A DNA stretch of 64,000 nt, taken from the NCBI RefSeq assembly GCF_014642855.1, contig NZ_BMJB01000001.1, positions 1,426,001 to 1,490,000 on the forward strand, written 5' to 3'. Position numbers and translations under genes: made by a program. Origin of the DNA: Edaphobacter acidisoli (lineage in GTDB: Bacteria > Acidobacteriota > Terriglobia > Terriglobales > Acidobacteriaceae). The notes beneath the pieces were generated by a model. That model was given only the letters and a program-made list of their open reading frames with translations, was not told the DNA's origin and made no database searches. Below are positions 37,869 to 47,934 of this stretch, in pieces (position 1 is the stretch's first letter; each line of letters starts with the position of its first letter).

Positions 37869-38000
37869 TCCTCCAGCATTTAGAAATTATTCAGAAACCG
37901 CTTTCATGGTACAACCACCCGAACCAACCCACTCAACACCACACCTTCGACATTCCACCAACGCATCCCGTACCCTTGCGATAGCCAAAGCGGAGACCCG

Positions 38001-38603
38001 ATGAAGCAGCTCGTCCAGAAGCAGATCGCCCAGTCCATCGCCACCATGCAAGCCGTGCTCGCCGACGGCCACATCGCCGACACCATCGTCGCCATCGGCG
38101 AGCTCACCGCGCACGCCATGCAATCCGGCCACAAGCTCCTCGTCGCCGGCAACGGAGGCTCCGCCGCCGACGCCCAGCACCTCGTCGCCGAGTTCGCCGT
38201 CCGCCTCACCGTCAACCGCCCAGCCTTGCGCGCCGTCGCCCTCACCACCGACACCTCCATCCTCACCGCCTGCGGCAACGACTACGGCTTCGACCGCATC
38301 TTCTCCCGCCAGATCGAAGCCCTCGGCCAGCCCGGCGATGTCTTCCTCGGCATCTCCACCTCCGGCAACTCGCCCAACATCCTCTGCGCCCTCGAACAAG
38401 CCCGCAAGCAGAACATCACCACCATCGGCTTCACCGGCGGCGACGGCGGACGCATGCGCGAGCTCTGCGATCACATCGTTGTCATCCCATCCAAAGTCAC
38501 GATGAATATCCAGGAATCCCACCTGGCCCTCGAACACATCTTCTGCATGGTCGTCGAGCGCACACTCTTCGGCATGGACTTCGACAAGCCAAAGAAATCC
38601 TGA
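38001..38603 (+). CDS. gmhA: Phosphoheptose isomerase, SIS domain
   Basis: Converts sedoheptulose 7-phosphate to glycero-manno-heptose 7-phosphate for lipopolysaccharide core synthesis. The 200-residue SIS domain has the signature LLVAGNGGSAADAQHLVAEF, then TTDTSILTACGNDYGFDRIF, GISTSGNSPNILCALEQAR and IQESHLALEHIFCMVVERTL, close to GmhA proteins. GCGGAGA lies before the ATG. No other heptose genes are nearby. The related DiaA family is an alternative, but the length and the CGNDYGF motif favour GmhA. Confidence 0.92.
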   Translation: MKQLVQKQIAQSIATMQAVLADGHIADTIVAIGELTAHAMQSGHKLLVAGNGGSAADAQHLVAEFAVRLTVNRPALRAVALTTDTSILTACGNDYGFDRIFSRQIEALGQPGDVFLGISTSGNSPNILCALEQARKQNITTIGFTGGDGGRMRELCDHIVVIPSKVTMNIQESHLALEHIFCMVVERTLFGMDFDKPKKS

Positions 38604-38651
38604 CCGAGCACACCACGTCAGTTATTTTGTATTGCCCACCCGAAAAATGAA

Positions 38652-39386
38652 CTAGAGCCCCAACCCACCATCCACCGCCAGCAACTGGCCGGTAATGAAG
38701 TGCGGCGCTGTAGCAAAGAAGACGGCAGCAGCAGCCACATCATCCGCGGTGCCATTGCGCTGCATCGGAGTCTTCCGCGCAAAGTGCGCATACGCCTCAT
38801 CCACTTCGCCCTGCACAATCATGCCCGGAGCAATGCAGTTCACACTGATCTCCGGAGCCCACGCCTTGGCCATCGTCTTCGAAAGCATATGCAGCGCAGC
38901 CTTCGACGTACAGTAGTGCCCATGCGTCGCCCACGGATGCAGCCCGCCCAGCGAGCCGATATTGATGATGCGTCCCTGCGCCGAGCGAAGATGCGGATGC
39001 GCCGCCTGCGCCACCAGAAACGGCGCGCGCGTATTGGTCGAGAACATCGCATCCCACTGCGCGACTGAGATATCCTCCAACGCCGCAGACTCAAACACGC
39101 CGGCATTATTGACGAGAATATCCAGCCGCCCAAGCTCCTCGACCACCTCAGCTACCGACTCCTCGATGCTCACCGGATCACGGAGATCGGTGCGCACCGC
39201 CATCGCCTCCACGCCAAGCGCTGCAAGATCACGCACCGTCTGCTCAGCCTCACCCTGCGAAGACAGATACGTAATCGCCACATCGGCACCGTTCTCCGCC
39301 AACGCCATAGCAATGGCGCGTCCAATGCGTCGCGCAGCGCCCGTCACAAGCGCGGTCTTCCCCTTGAGTGGCTTTGCTTGATCCAT
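38652..39386 (-). CDS. Short-chain dehydrogenase/reductase
   Basis: A 244-residue NAD(P)-dependent oxidoreductase of the classical SDR type. The Rossmann motif is TGAARRIGRAIAMALAENGA, followed by DILVNNAG, the catalytic Ser in IINIGSLGG and Tyr/Lys in HYCTSKAAL, and the end IAPGMIVQGEVDE...FITGQLLAVDGGLGL. It resembles FabG and pteridine-reductase-like members; the substrate is unknown. It follows the gene at 39408 by 21 bases on the same strand and may share its transcript. Confidence 0.93.
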   Translation of the reverse strand: MDQAKPLKGKTALVTGAARRIGRAIAMALAENGADVAITYLSSQGEAEQTVRDLAALGVEAMAVRTDLRDPVSIEESVAEVVEELGRLDILVNNAGVFESAALEDISVAQWDAMFSTNTRAPFLVAQAAHPHLRSAQGRIINIGSLGGLHPWATHGHYCTSKAALHMLSKTMAKAWAPEISVNCIAPGMIVQGEVDEAYAHFARKTPMQRNGTADDVAAAAVFFATAPHFITGQLLAVDGGLGL

Positions 39387-39407
39387 AGATAGGTATAGAA
39401 CGCGCTA

Positions 39408-40016
39408 CTACTTCGTGTTCGAGTTGGAAGAGTTCGAGTTCTGCGACGAACCTGACGAGGACGAGCCGGACGGAGGTGGAGTGGAACCCGACGCAGGCGG
39501 CGCAGTATTGGTCTGTGAAGTGGCATTGGTCTTCAGGTTCGGCCAATCAGGCTCCTGCACGCCAGGTTTTCTCTCGGAAGCCTTGTCCTCGTTATTCTGA
39601 TAGGCCGAAACCTGCGCACGCGGACGAATCATCGAAACCGAAATATCCTTAGTCGCCGAATCGACTTCATACTGCTGCGCGAAGGTCGAAAAGCCCGTAG
39701 CGATAACCTGTACATCCACCGTGCTGCCCACAGGAATAATGTCGATTACCGCCTTGCCATCCGGTCCAGTCTTCACTTCCAGGTTGCCCAGGTCTTTGCC
39801 CTTCTGATCAAAGGGATTGAAGACTACGGCGGCATTCATAAGTGGCTTACCGTTATCCTTCCTCAACACCTCAACCTCTATATGCGCCGTAGGTGGCGGA
39901 GCCTTGTACTTACGGCCACGATAGTGCTGCTCCTGACTGAACGAAGCGGACGAAGCAACTGTCAGCAGGCAGAAGGTGAAGGCGAGCGAGAAACCAAGCG
40001 AACGACGTAACGGCAT
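39408..40016 (-). CDS. Secreted protein with carboxypeptidase-regulatory-like domain
   Basis: A 202-residue exported protein. The signal peptide is PLRRSLGFSLAFTFCLLTVA, cut near SSASFSQ. It has one Ig-like domain of the carboxypeptidase-regulatory type (HIEVEVLRKDNGKPLMNAAV...VQVIATGFSTFAQQYEV) and a low-complexity Pro/Ser/Asn tail (SGSSSSGSSQNSNSSNSN). The role is unknown; such domains often stand on secreted or surface proteins. It is the first gene of a probable pair with the SDR gene. Confidence 0.8.
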   Translation of the reverse strand: MPLRRSLGFSLAFTFCLLTVASSASFSQEQHYRGRKYKAPPPTAHIEVEVLRKDNGKPLMNAAVVFNPFDQKGKDLGNLEVKTGPDGKAVIDIIPVGSTVDVQVIATGFSTFAQQYEVDSATKDISVSMIRPRAQVSAYQNNEDKASERKPGVQEPDWPNLKTNATSQTNTAPPASGSTPPPSGSSSSGSSQNSNSSNSNTK

Positions 40017-40295
40017 GACGACATTCTACGACGCAGCATGGAGCTATGTCGCAACCGCAACCATGCCCAGGATCTTTACCAGCATCAAAAATAGAGTACG
40101 ACTCGGTAAGGGGGTCATCGGACCCCACCCACAAGAAAGAAAGCAGCTTCAAGGGTTGACACCAGTGACTCTGTAAGCCACTAGAAAAAAATACGTTATC
40201 CTCACCAAAGTACACTTCTTCGACTAAACGACACCCGCCAACACGCAGGCACTAAAAATATGCGCGACTTTCACTCATATTTTACCGGGAATGCC

Positions 40296-40325
40296 TTGAC
40301 AGGTATCGTCTCGGTGCCCTATCTT
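40296..40325 (+). promoter_or_regulatory. Promoter of groES-groEL
   Basis: TTGACA at 40296-40301 and TATCTT at 40320-40325, 18 bases apart, a good housekeeping-sigma promoter. The -10 box abuts the CIRCE element. The stretch from 40017 to 40295 shows no gene or clear motif. Confidence 0.8.
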
Positions 40326-40351
40326 TAGCAATCGGAAGGCATGAGTGCTAA
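40325..40351 (+). promoter_or_regulatory. CIRCE element, HrcA operator
   Basis: TTAGCAATC-N9-GAGTGCTAA, one mismatch from the CIRCE consensus TTAGCACTC-N9-GAGTGCTAA. It overlaps the start of transcription of groES. HrcA repression released by heat shock is established for this element in many bacteria; hrcA itself is not in the window. Confidence 0.93.
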
Positions 40352-40501
40352 GGCGCTTGGCCAGGAGTTCCCAATACAGCTTCGGCGTAAGCCGATCTCA
40401 TTGATCTTCGCGGGGTTACCGGGAGAAATCCCCGCCCGCGCCGTTCGAACGCGACAGGGCTTCCCTGTTCGCACAAATCAGCACCAAGGAGATGTAAAGC
40501 A

Positions 40502-40801
40502 ATGTCGAAAACATCGTTTACACCGCTGCACGACCGCATTCTGGTTCGCCGCGTGGAAGAGAGCGAGACCGTCCGTGGCGGAATCATCATCCCCGACTCA
40601 GCCAAAGAGAAGCCCCAGCAGGGCGAAGTGATCTCCGTCGGCAAGGGCAAGTCGAACGACGAAGGCAAGGTGTTCCCGCTCGACGTCAAGGCTGGCGACA
40701 GCATCCTCTTCGGCAAGTACTCCGGCACCGAGATCAAGCTCGACGGCGAGGAGTTCCTCATCATGCGCGAAGAAGAAGTCCTCGGCATCCTGAAGAAGTA
40801 G
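40502..40801 (+). CDS. groES: Co-chaperonin GroES
   Basis: A 99-residue cytoplasmic lid of the GroEL chamber. [20 protein letters not shown] marks the N-terminus; the mobile loop with [20 protein letters not shown] binds GroEL, and [18 protein letters not shown] ends it. AAGGAG lies before the ATG. It is the first gene of the groES-groEL operon under a CIRCE-controlled promoter. Confidence 0.98.
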   Translation: MSKTSFTPLHDRILVRRVEESETVRGGIIIPDSAKEKPQQGEVISVGKGKSNDEGKVFPLDVKAGDSILFGKYSGTEIKLDGEEFLIMREEEVLGILKK

Positions 40802-40872
40802 CCACTTCATGCCGTACACCGCGGCCACGCCGCCTAATCGGCGCTTCGGGCGCCTCACTCAAAACATTTTGA

Positions 40873-42573
<1,701 letters not shown>

Positions 42574-42595
42574 ACCATCGCTGCAAAATAAAACA

Positions 42596-42625
42596 AACCC
42601 CGAAGGCCATGCGTGCTTCGGGGTT
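42596..42625 (+). terminator. Terminator of groES-groEL
   Basis: AACCCCGAAG...CTTCGGGGTT with a ten-base loop, followed by TTCCTTTTT. A classical rho-independent terminator right after groEL. Confidence 0.92.
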
Positions 42626-42749
42626 TTCCTTTTTGGTGCATGTCACGCCGCAACCTCTGTATCTCATTTGGCGCGGCCATCCACGTGGCCTAGACTGAAA
42701 TCAGGCGCTGATGCAGGCACGATAGCTTGGCGTACTCTCTGCGTTTGCG

Positions 42750-43928
42750 ATGAATGTGGAAACCGCCAGTTTGGTCACCGAAAAACGGAGATTGATTGTC
42801 CACGACACTCTGGCTATTGCCGTGTTGTCCGCCGTGACAGTGGTGCTGTTTGTCGTTACGCTCTTTCTGTTTCGCTCCTTCGAGTCCCACCGTGACGAGC
42901 TGGCAAAGCGCTGGTCTGGCCGCGGAGCCCGCGCATTGTCTGACGGCCATCCCATCCAGGCCATCGGCGCGCTGCGAACGGCTCTTACGTATTCGCCAGG
43001 CAATCGCAATTACCAGCTACTGCTCGCGCAGGCATTGGACAAAGCCGGCCACACCGAAGAGTCCTACAACTACTTCCTCGGCCTGTGGACCACGCAGCCA
43101 GGCGACGGCCAGATCAACCTCTGGCTCGCACGGCTCGAAGCCAAACGAGGCAACCGCGCCGACGCAATCAAATACTACCGCGCATCAATCTACGGCACAT
43201 GGGAAGGCAACGGCGTAGAGCGCAGGCGCGATGTGCGCCTCGAACTGGCCCAGTATCTGCTCGACCAGAAGCAGGACAACGCAGCGCGATCGGAGCTCCT
43301 CATCGCAGCAGGCAACAATCCCAGCGACCCCTCATTCGAGATGAAGCTGGCCGGAATGTTGGCCCAGGCAGGCGATCCGGGAAACGCGCTCACATCCTTC
43401 GAAAAGGTAATCGCAGCCCAGCCGAGAAATGCGGATGCCCTCATGGCCGCCGGACGCCTGATGTATGCAAACGGCATGTTTCTCGACGCGCGCCGCCTGC
43501 TCGACCGTGCCGACGCCGAGTACGACGCACACAAAGGCACGAAGAAGCCCGACGACCTGCCCGGGCTGCTTCAAAACTCCCAACGTGGAGTCGAGCTCGT
43601 ACCTTCAAAAAGGTTGAAGGAGCGCGACCGCATAGCCCGCATCCTGGTCGCTCGCAAAATTGCACAGAAGCGGTTCGCGGCCTGCAGCCTCCAGGTTGCG
43701 CAATCCGGCCAGTCGCCCTCCTCGCTGCAGGTGCTCAGCTCCGCCTGGACAGGCGATCTGCCAAGCGCAACCGGCAAAGCGCTGCTCAACGATCCCGACG
43801 CCGCAGACGCTACCCTCAAACTCATCTTCGATACCGAGGTCCAAACCAACCAGGTCTGCGGCGCGCCCACCGGAGACGACGCGCTGCTGCTGTTGCTCGC
43901 GCAGTCTCCCAACGCACAGGAGGAATAA
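42750..43928 (+). CDS. TPR-repeat membrane protein
   Basis: A 392-residue protein with one N-terminal transmembrane helix (LAIAVLSAVTVVLFVVTLFL, residues about 21-40), then TPR-like helical repeats (HPIQAIGALRTALTYSPGNR, NYQLLLAQALDKAGHTEESY, DPSFEMKLAGMLAQAGDPGN, NALTSFEKVIAAQPRNADAL). The repeats probably face the periplasm and hold protein partners. It precedes the ClC channel gene by 24 bases, so a shared transcript is likely; no functional link is known to me. The ribosome site is weak. Confidence 0.8.
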   Translation: MNVETASLVTEKRRLIVHDTLAIAVLSAVTVVLFVVTLFLFRSFESHRDELAKRWSGRGARALSDGHPIQAIGALRTALTYSPGNRNYQLLLAQALDKAGHTEESYNYFLGLWTTQPGDGQINLWLARLEAKRGNRADAIKYYRASIYGTWEGNGVERRRDVRLELAQYLLDQKQDNAARSELLIAAGNNPSDPSFEMKLAGMLAQAGDPGNALTSFEKVIAAQPRNADALMAAGRLMYANGMFLDARRLLDRADAEYDAHKGTKKPDDLPGLLQNSQRGVELVPSKRLKERDRIARILVARKIAQKRFAACSLQVAQSGQSPSSLQVLSSAWTGDLPSATGKALLNDPDAADATLKLIFDTEVQTNQVCGAPTGDDALLLLLAQSPNAQEE

Positions 43929-43952
43929 TCCAGGAGTGAAGAAAGCGACGTC

Positions 43953-45728
43953 ATGGACATAGAGCCCGCAGCAAACGAAATAAAGCCGCCACGCTCAGTG
44001 TGGTCTGATCCGCTTGAAGCGGCGAAGATCGCGCCCGACCGTGAAGAGCGCCTGTTCCTGCTGCTCTCTATCTTCATCGGCGTCATCTCCGGCCTGCTCG
44101 TCGTCGCATTCCGCATGGCCATCGAGTGGCTGCGCGTACTGCTGCTCGGCTCCTCGCCCGGCCCCGGGCAACATCGTCTCCTGATTGTGCCCGCGCTCGC
44201 CGGAATCATCATCGCGTTGCTTACTCGCTACGTCTTTCCTAACGTGCGCGGCAGCGGCATCAACCAGACCAAAGCCGCGCTCTACATCCACAACGGATAC
44301 ATCTCCTCGCGCACCGTCATCGGCAAATTCCTCCTCTCAGCGCTCGCGATCGGCAGCGGCCACTCCCTCGGCCCCGAAGACCCATCGCTGCAAATCGGCG
44401 CAGGCGTAGCCTCACTCATCAGCCGCCGCGTCGGCATGTCAAAAGCGAAGCTCCGCATCTTCGCCCCGATCGGTGCGGCAGCCGGCCTCGCTGCTGCATT
44501 CAACGCTCCCATCTCTGCAATCCTCTTCGTCATCGAAGAAGTCATCGGCCAGTGGAGCGCCGCCGTCCTCGGCTCCATCGTGCTCTCCGCTGTGTCCAGC
44601 GTCGTCGTCGCCCGCTGGTTCTGGGGCTCGGAGCCGATGTTCCGCATCCCGCCCGTCAACTTGCGCGACCCGCGCGAGCTGCTTGCCTACGCAGTGCTCG
44701 GCGTCGTCGGCGGCATCTTCGCCCTGATCTTCTCGAAGGCGCTCGGCTATCTGCGCCCATGGCTTCGCAAGCAACCCACATGGTCGCAATTGCTACAACC
44801 AGCCGCAGCGGGCCTGATCGTAGGCGGCATCGGCTACTTCGGCCTGCCACAGGTCATGGGCGCAGGATACGAAGCAATCGACCAGGCCATGCACTCGCAG
44901 TTCGCCTGGAAGATGCTTCTGATTCTCGCCATCTTCAAGCTCATTGCTACAACAGTCTCTTTCTCCAGCGGCACACCAGGAGGCATGTTCGCCCCCACAC
45001 TCTTCGTCGGCGCGATGCTCGGCGCATCTGTAGGCGCATTCGAAAAACTCTACTTCCCTCACCTCACCGGCTCGCTCGGCTCCTACGCGCTCGTAGGAAT
45101 GGGCGTGCTCTTCGCGGCATTCCTGCGCGCTCCACTCACATCCGTCTTCATGGTGCTCGAAGTCAGCGGCAACTATTCCATTGTCATCCCTGTAATCCTC
45201 GCGAACACGCTGGCATACCTCATCGCCCGCAGCCTGCAACCAGTCCCCATCTTCGAACTCATGACCAACCAGGACGGCCTCTATCTCCCATCCATGGAAG
45301 AGCAGCGCGAAGAAAGCAATCTGCACATCGAAGACGCGATGCACCCGGTAGCCGTGCCCGTGCTTCACGCCGCATGGACATTGGACGACGCATCACGCGA
45401 ACTCGCTCAGTATGGTGGCCTCAAAAACATACCCATCGCGCTCATCCGCTATACCAACGGCACCTGGTACACCGCAAAGAGCGAAGAGCTGGCAGCCATC
45501 TTCGCCAACCCCGCAGGCAAAGACGAGCACCCCTCCGCTGGCCACTCCTTAGGCGAGCGCTTCGGCACAGAGCGCACCCCGCTGCTCTTCCCCGACCTGC
45601 CACTCGACAGCGTCCTCCCATACTTCGAACGCTGGCCGCTCCTGCCCATCACCAACCGTGCCCAGCGCGGGTCACTCGAAGGCGTCGTAACCCTCGACGA
45701 AGTACTCAAACGCTACCAGCAGCATTGA
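43953..45728 (+). CDS. ClC-family chloride channel with CBS domains
   Basis: A 591-residue ClC channel or proton/chloride antiporter. The chloride-site motifs are GSGINQTK (Ser101), GSGHSLGPEDPSLQIGAG with the gating glutamate Glu142, and SGTPGGMFAPTL. About ten or more helices end near residue 430, followed by two CBS-like regions in the cytoplasm (HIEDAMHPVAVPVLHAAWTL and RWPLLPITNRAQRGSLEGVV) that may bind nucleotides. GSGIN and GPED replace the more usual GSGIP and GREGP. It is the second gene of a likely pair with the TPR protein. Confidence 0.93.
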   Translation: MDIEPAANEIKPPRSVWSDPLEAAKIAPDREERLFLLLSIFIGVISGLLVVAFRMAIEWLRVLLLGSSPGPGQHRLLIVPALAGIIIALLTRYVFPNVRGSGINQTKAALYIHNGYISSRTVIGKFLLSALAIGSGHSLGPEDPSLQIGAGVASLISRRVGMSKAKLRIFAPIGAAAGLAAAFNAPISAILFVIEEVIGQWSAAVLGSIVLSAVSSVVVARWFWGSEPMFRIPPVNLRDPRELLAYAVLGVVGGIFALIFSKALGYLRPWLRKQPTWSQLLQPAAAGLIVGGIGYFGLPQVMGAGYEAIDQAMHSQFAWKMLLILAIFKLIATTVSFSSGTPGGMFAPTLFVGAMLGASVGAFEKLYFPHLTGSLGSYALVGMGVLFAAFLRAPLTSVFMVLEVSGNYSIVIPVILANTLAYLIARSLQPVPIFELMTNQDGLYLPSMEEQREESNLHIEDAMHPVAVPVLHAAWTLDDASRELAQYGGLKNIPIALIRYTNGTWYTAKSEELAAIFANPAGKDEHPSAGHSLGERFGTERTPLLFPDLPLDSVLPYFERWPLLPITNRAQRGSLEGVVTLDEVLKRYQQH

Positions 45729-45808
45729 AGATATACACAAACTCAAAAACAGATTACGATTCCTCTGAATCGATTTAGAACAACATCGCCGCATCGAAAG
45801 AGGACACC

Positions 45809-46912
45809 ATGAATCTGTCGCGTCGTGACTTTTCAAAGCTGGGTGCAATGGGTCTGGCGTCCCGTATGCTGCCCGAAGGATTCGGCCAAACCAGCAGCCG
45901 CAAAATCGGCTACTGCGTCATCGGCATCGGCAGAATCGCCGACCACTTCCTCCGCGGCGTGCAGGAGAGCTCCCACTCAAAGATCACAGGCTTCGTCAGC
46001 GGCCATCGAGACAAAGCCGAGCGCTTCGCCGCGCAATACGGCGTGCCGAAAGACTCCATCTACAACTACGAAGACATGGACCGCATGATCGACAACAAGC
46101 AGATCGACGCCGTCTACGTCGCCCTGCCCAACAACATGCACGCCGAGTACACCATTCGCTCCGCCAAAGCAGGCAAGCACGTCCTCTGCGAAAAGCCCAT
46201 GTCCACCACCGTAGCCGATGCCGAAGCCATGATCGCCGCCTGCAAATCCGCAAACGTGAAGCTGATGATCGCCTACCGCCTGCACTACGAACCCTTCAAT
46301 CTGAAGGCCATCCAGATGATCCGCAACGGCGACATCGGCGAGGTGCAAACCATCAACGGCGCCTTCGGCTTCAACTCTCCTCAAGGCGAGTGGCGCCTCA
46401 CCAAAAAATACGGCGGCGGAGGCTCACTCTTCGACGTAGGCATCTACGTCGTAAACGCGTGCCGTTATCTCACCGGCGAAGAGCCCGCAAGCTTCACCGG
46501 CATAACGTCAACGCTCGACCACGATGGCCGCTTCAACGAAGTCGAAGAGAATGTCTCATGGACGATGAAGTTTCCCTCAGGCATCCTCGCCACCGGCAGC
46601 AGCACCTATGGGACGCAGATGCCCGGCTACTTCAAAGTCTTTGGCACAAAAGGCTGGCTCGGCATGAACCCTGCGTACAACTACGACGGCCTACGCCTGC
46701 AGGCAAATTACTGGAAGACGCCAGGAAGTCCGCTCGTGAAGATTGACGAGATCAACCCCGAGCGCGACCCGAAGCAATTCGCCCGCGAAGCCGACCACAT
46801 GTCCGAGTGCATCCTGAACAACCGCACGCCGTCGAGCCCCGGCGAAGAGGGCCTCCGCGACATGCGCTACATCAAAGCCATCTATCACGCCGCAGGCGTA
46901 GACGTGGCCTGA
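45809..46912 (+). CDS. Tat-exported Gfo/Idh/MocA oxidoreductase
   Basis: A 367-residue NAD(P)-dependent sugar oxidoreductase similar to glucose-fructose oxidoreductase. The N-terminus has a twin-arginine signal (NLSRRDFSKLGAMGLASRML). The Rossmann fold starts KIGYCVIGIGRIADHFL; the conserved CEKPMSTT motif carries the catalytic Lys, and GGGGSLFDVGIYVVNACRYL is typical of the C-terminal domain. Tat export suggests it folds with a bound cofactor and works outside the cytoplasm. GAGGA lies before the ATG. It converges with the VWFA-like gene, with two bases between the stops. Confidence 0.92.
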   Translation: MNLSRRDFSKLGAMGLASRMLPEGFGQTSSRKIGYCVIGIGRIADHFLRGVQESSHSKITGFVSGHRDKAERFAAQYGVPKDSIYNYEDMDRMIDNKQIDAVYVALPNNMHAEYTIRSAKAGKHVLCEKPMSTTVADAEAMIAACKSANVKLMIAYRLHYEPFNLKAIQMIRNGDIGEVQTINGAFGFNSPQGEWRLTKKYGGGGSLFDVGIYVVNACRYLTGEEPASFTGITSTLDHDGRFNEVEENVSWTMKFPSGILATGSSTYGTQMPGYFKVFGTKGWLGMNPAYNYDGLRLQANYWKTPGSPLVKIDEINPERDPKQFAREADHMSECILNNRTPSSPGEEGLRDMRYIKAIYHAAGVDVA

Positions 46913-46914
46913 AC

Positions 46915-47868
46915 TTACTCCGCTGTCGCCGAAACGGTATTTCCCGGACGCACCAGTTGCGGCGCGCGCAGCTTCGTCTTGGCAAGGTTCGTCTTCACAT
47001 TGATCCGGACAAGGTCCTTATTGCCCGACGCCGTAAATGTGGCAACATACGACTCCGACACCGCTTTCTTGAACTGATCGAGAAATGGCGTCAGCGAGAC
47101 GGGGCTGAGACTCCCTTGATAGAAGGACGTGCCGCCCGTCGCATCGGCTACCTGCTGAAGATAGCTCTGGCCGCTGAAGCTGCTGCGGCCGCCCCGCCAT
47201 CCCGCATCCGAATAGTAGATCGAGTACACCGGCACACCGGCGCGCTGCGCATCGGTGATAGCAGCCGAGACATATGGGCTGTCCTGATTGGCCATGCTCG
47301 TACTGCCGTTATACGGATCAACACCATTCGTAATCATCAACACGAAACGCGCCTTCGCTTCAGGCCGCGATGTCTGTTGCAGATCGACCTGGCGCTCGCT
47401 CCCTGAGGGCCAACTCTTCACAAAGCTCGAGAGGCAGAAGTACGGACTGGCGTTCACGCCCGCTGTGCCTTGTGGCAGGCGCAGAGCATTCGCAGCCGCT
47501 GCATGATCGGTTGTAAAGTTCTGCGCAACCGTCACTCCGCCATACCGCATATACCCAACCATCACCTCCGTGCCCGATGGCAACCCCATCAGAAAGCTGC
47601 GCAACTCATCCAGATTGCGCCCCACACCCAACCTCAATCCATCATCAATCAGCAGCGCCACCTGCGCTCCGCCAGGCTTGACAAGCGAGATACTCGTCAG
47701 CGGCGTAGCGCGGTCATTCACCTTCAACATCACGTTGCTGGTTGTAGGAAGAACAGGCGCCTTCGAATCCACCTGAATGATCGTTTGTGTCGGTGTAGGG
47801 CCCTCCTGGGCCTGCACCGCACCCGTGGCCAAAATAGAAAGAGTAAGTGCGAGGAAGTAACGAGTCAT
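46915..47868 (-). CDS. Secreted VWFA-related protein with altered metal site
   Basis: A 317-residue exported protein. The signal peptide TRYFLALTLSILATGAVQAQ is followed by a von Willebrand A-like domain. The usual DxSxS of the metal site is replaced by LLIDDGLRLGVGRN, so it may not bind metal. Other features are a Gly/Ser-rich stretch (GWRGGRSSFSGQSYLQQVAD) and one Cys (PYFCLSS). It resembles the VWFA-related secreted proteins of Acidobacteria, as at 2365, but is more divergent. Role unknown. Confidence 0.8.
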   Translation of the reverse strand: MTRYFLALTLSILATGAVQAQEGPTPTQTIIQVDSKAPVLPTTSNVMLKVNDRATPLTSISLVKPGGAQVALLIDDGLRLGVGRNLDELRSFLMGLPSGTEVMVGYMRYGGVTVAQNFTTDHAAAANALRLPQGTAGVNASPYFCLSSFVKSWPSGSERQVDLQQTSRPEAKARFVLMITNGVDPYNGSTSMANQDSPYVSAAITDAQRAGVPVYSIYYSDAGWRGGRSSFSGQSYLQQVADATGGTSFYQGSLSPVSLTPFLDQFKKAVSESYVATFTASGNKDLVRINVKTNLAKTKLRAPQLVRPGNTVSATAE

Positions 47869-47934
47869 TTTGCTCCCTTCAGCCTGTTAGACGTTGAAAT
47901 CGTGCAGAATGTCGCGGTATTTGCGAGGTACGCC

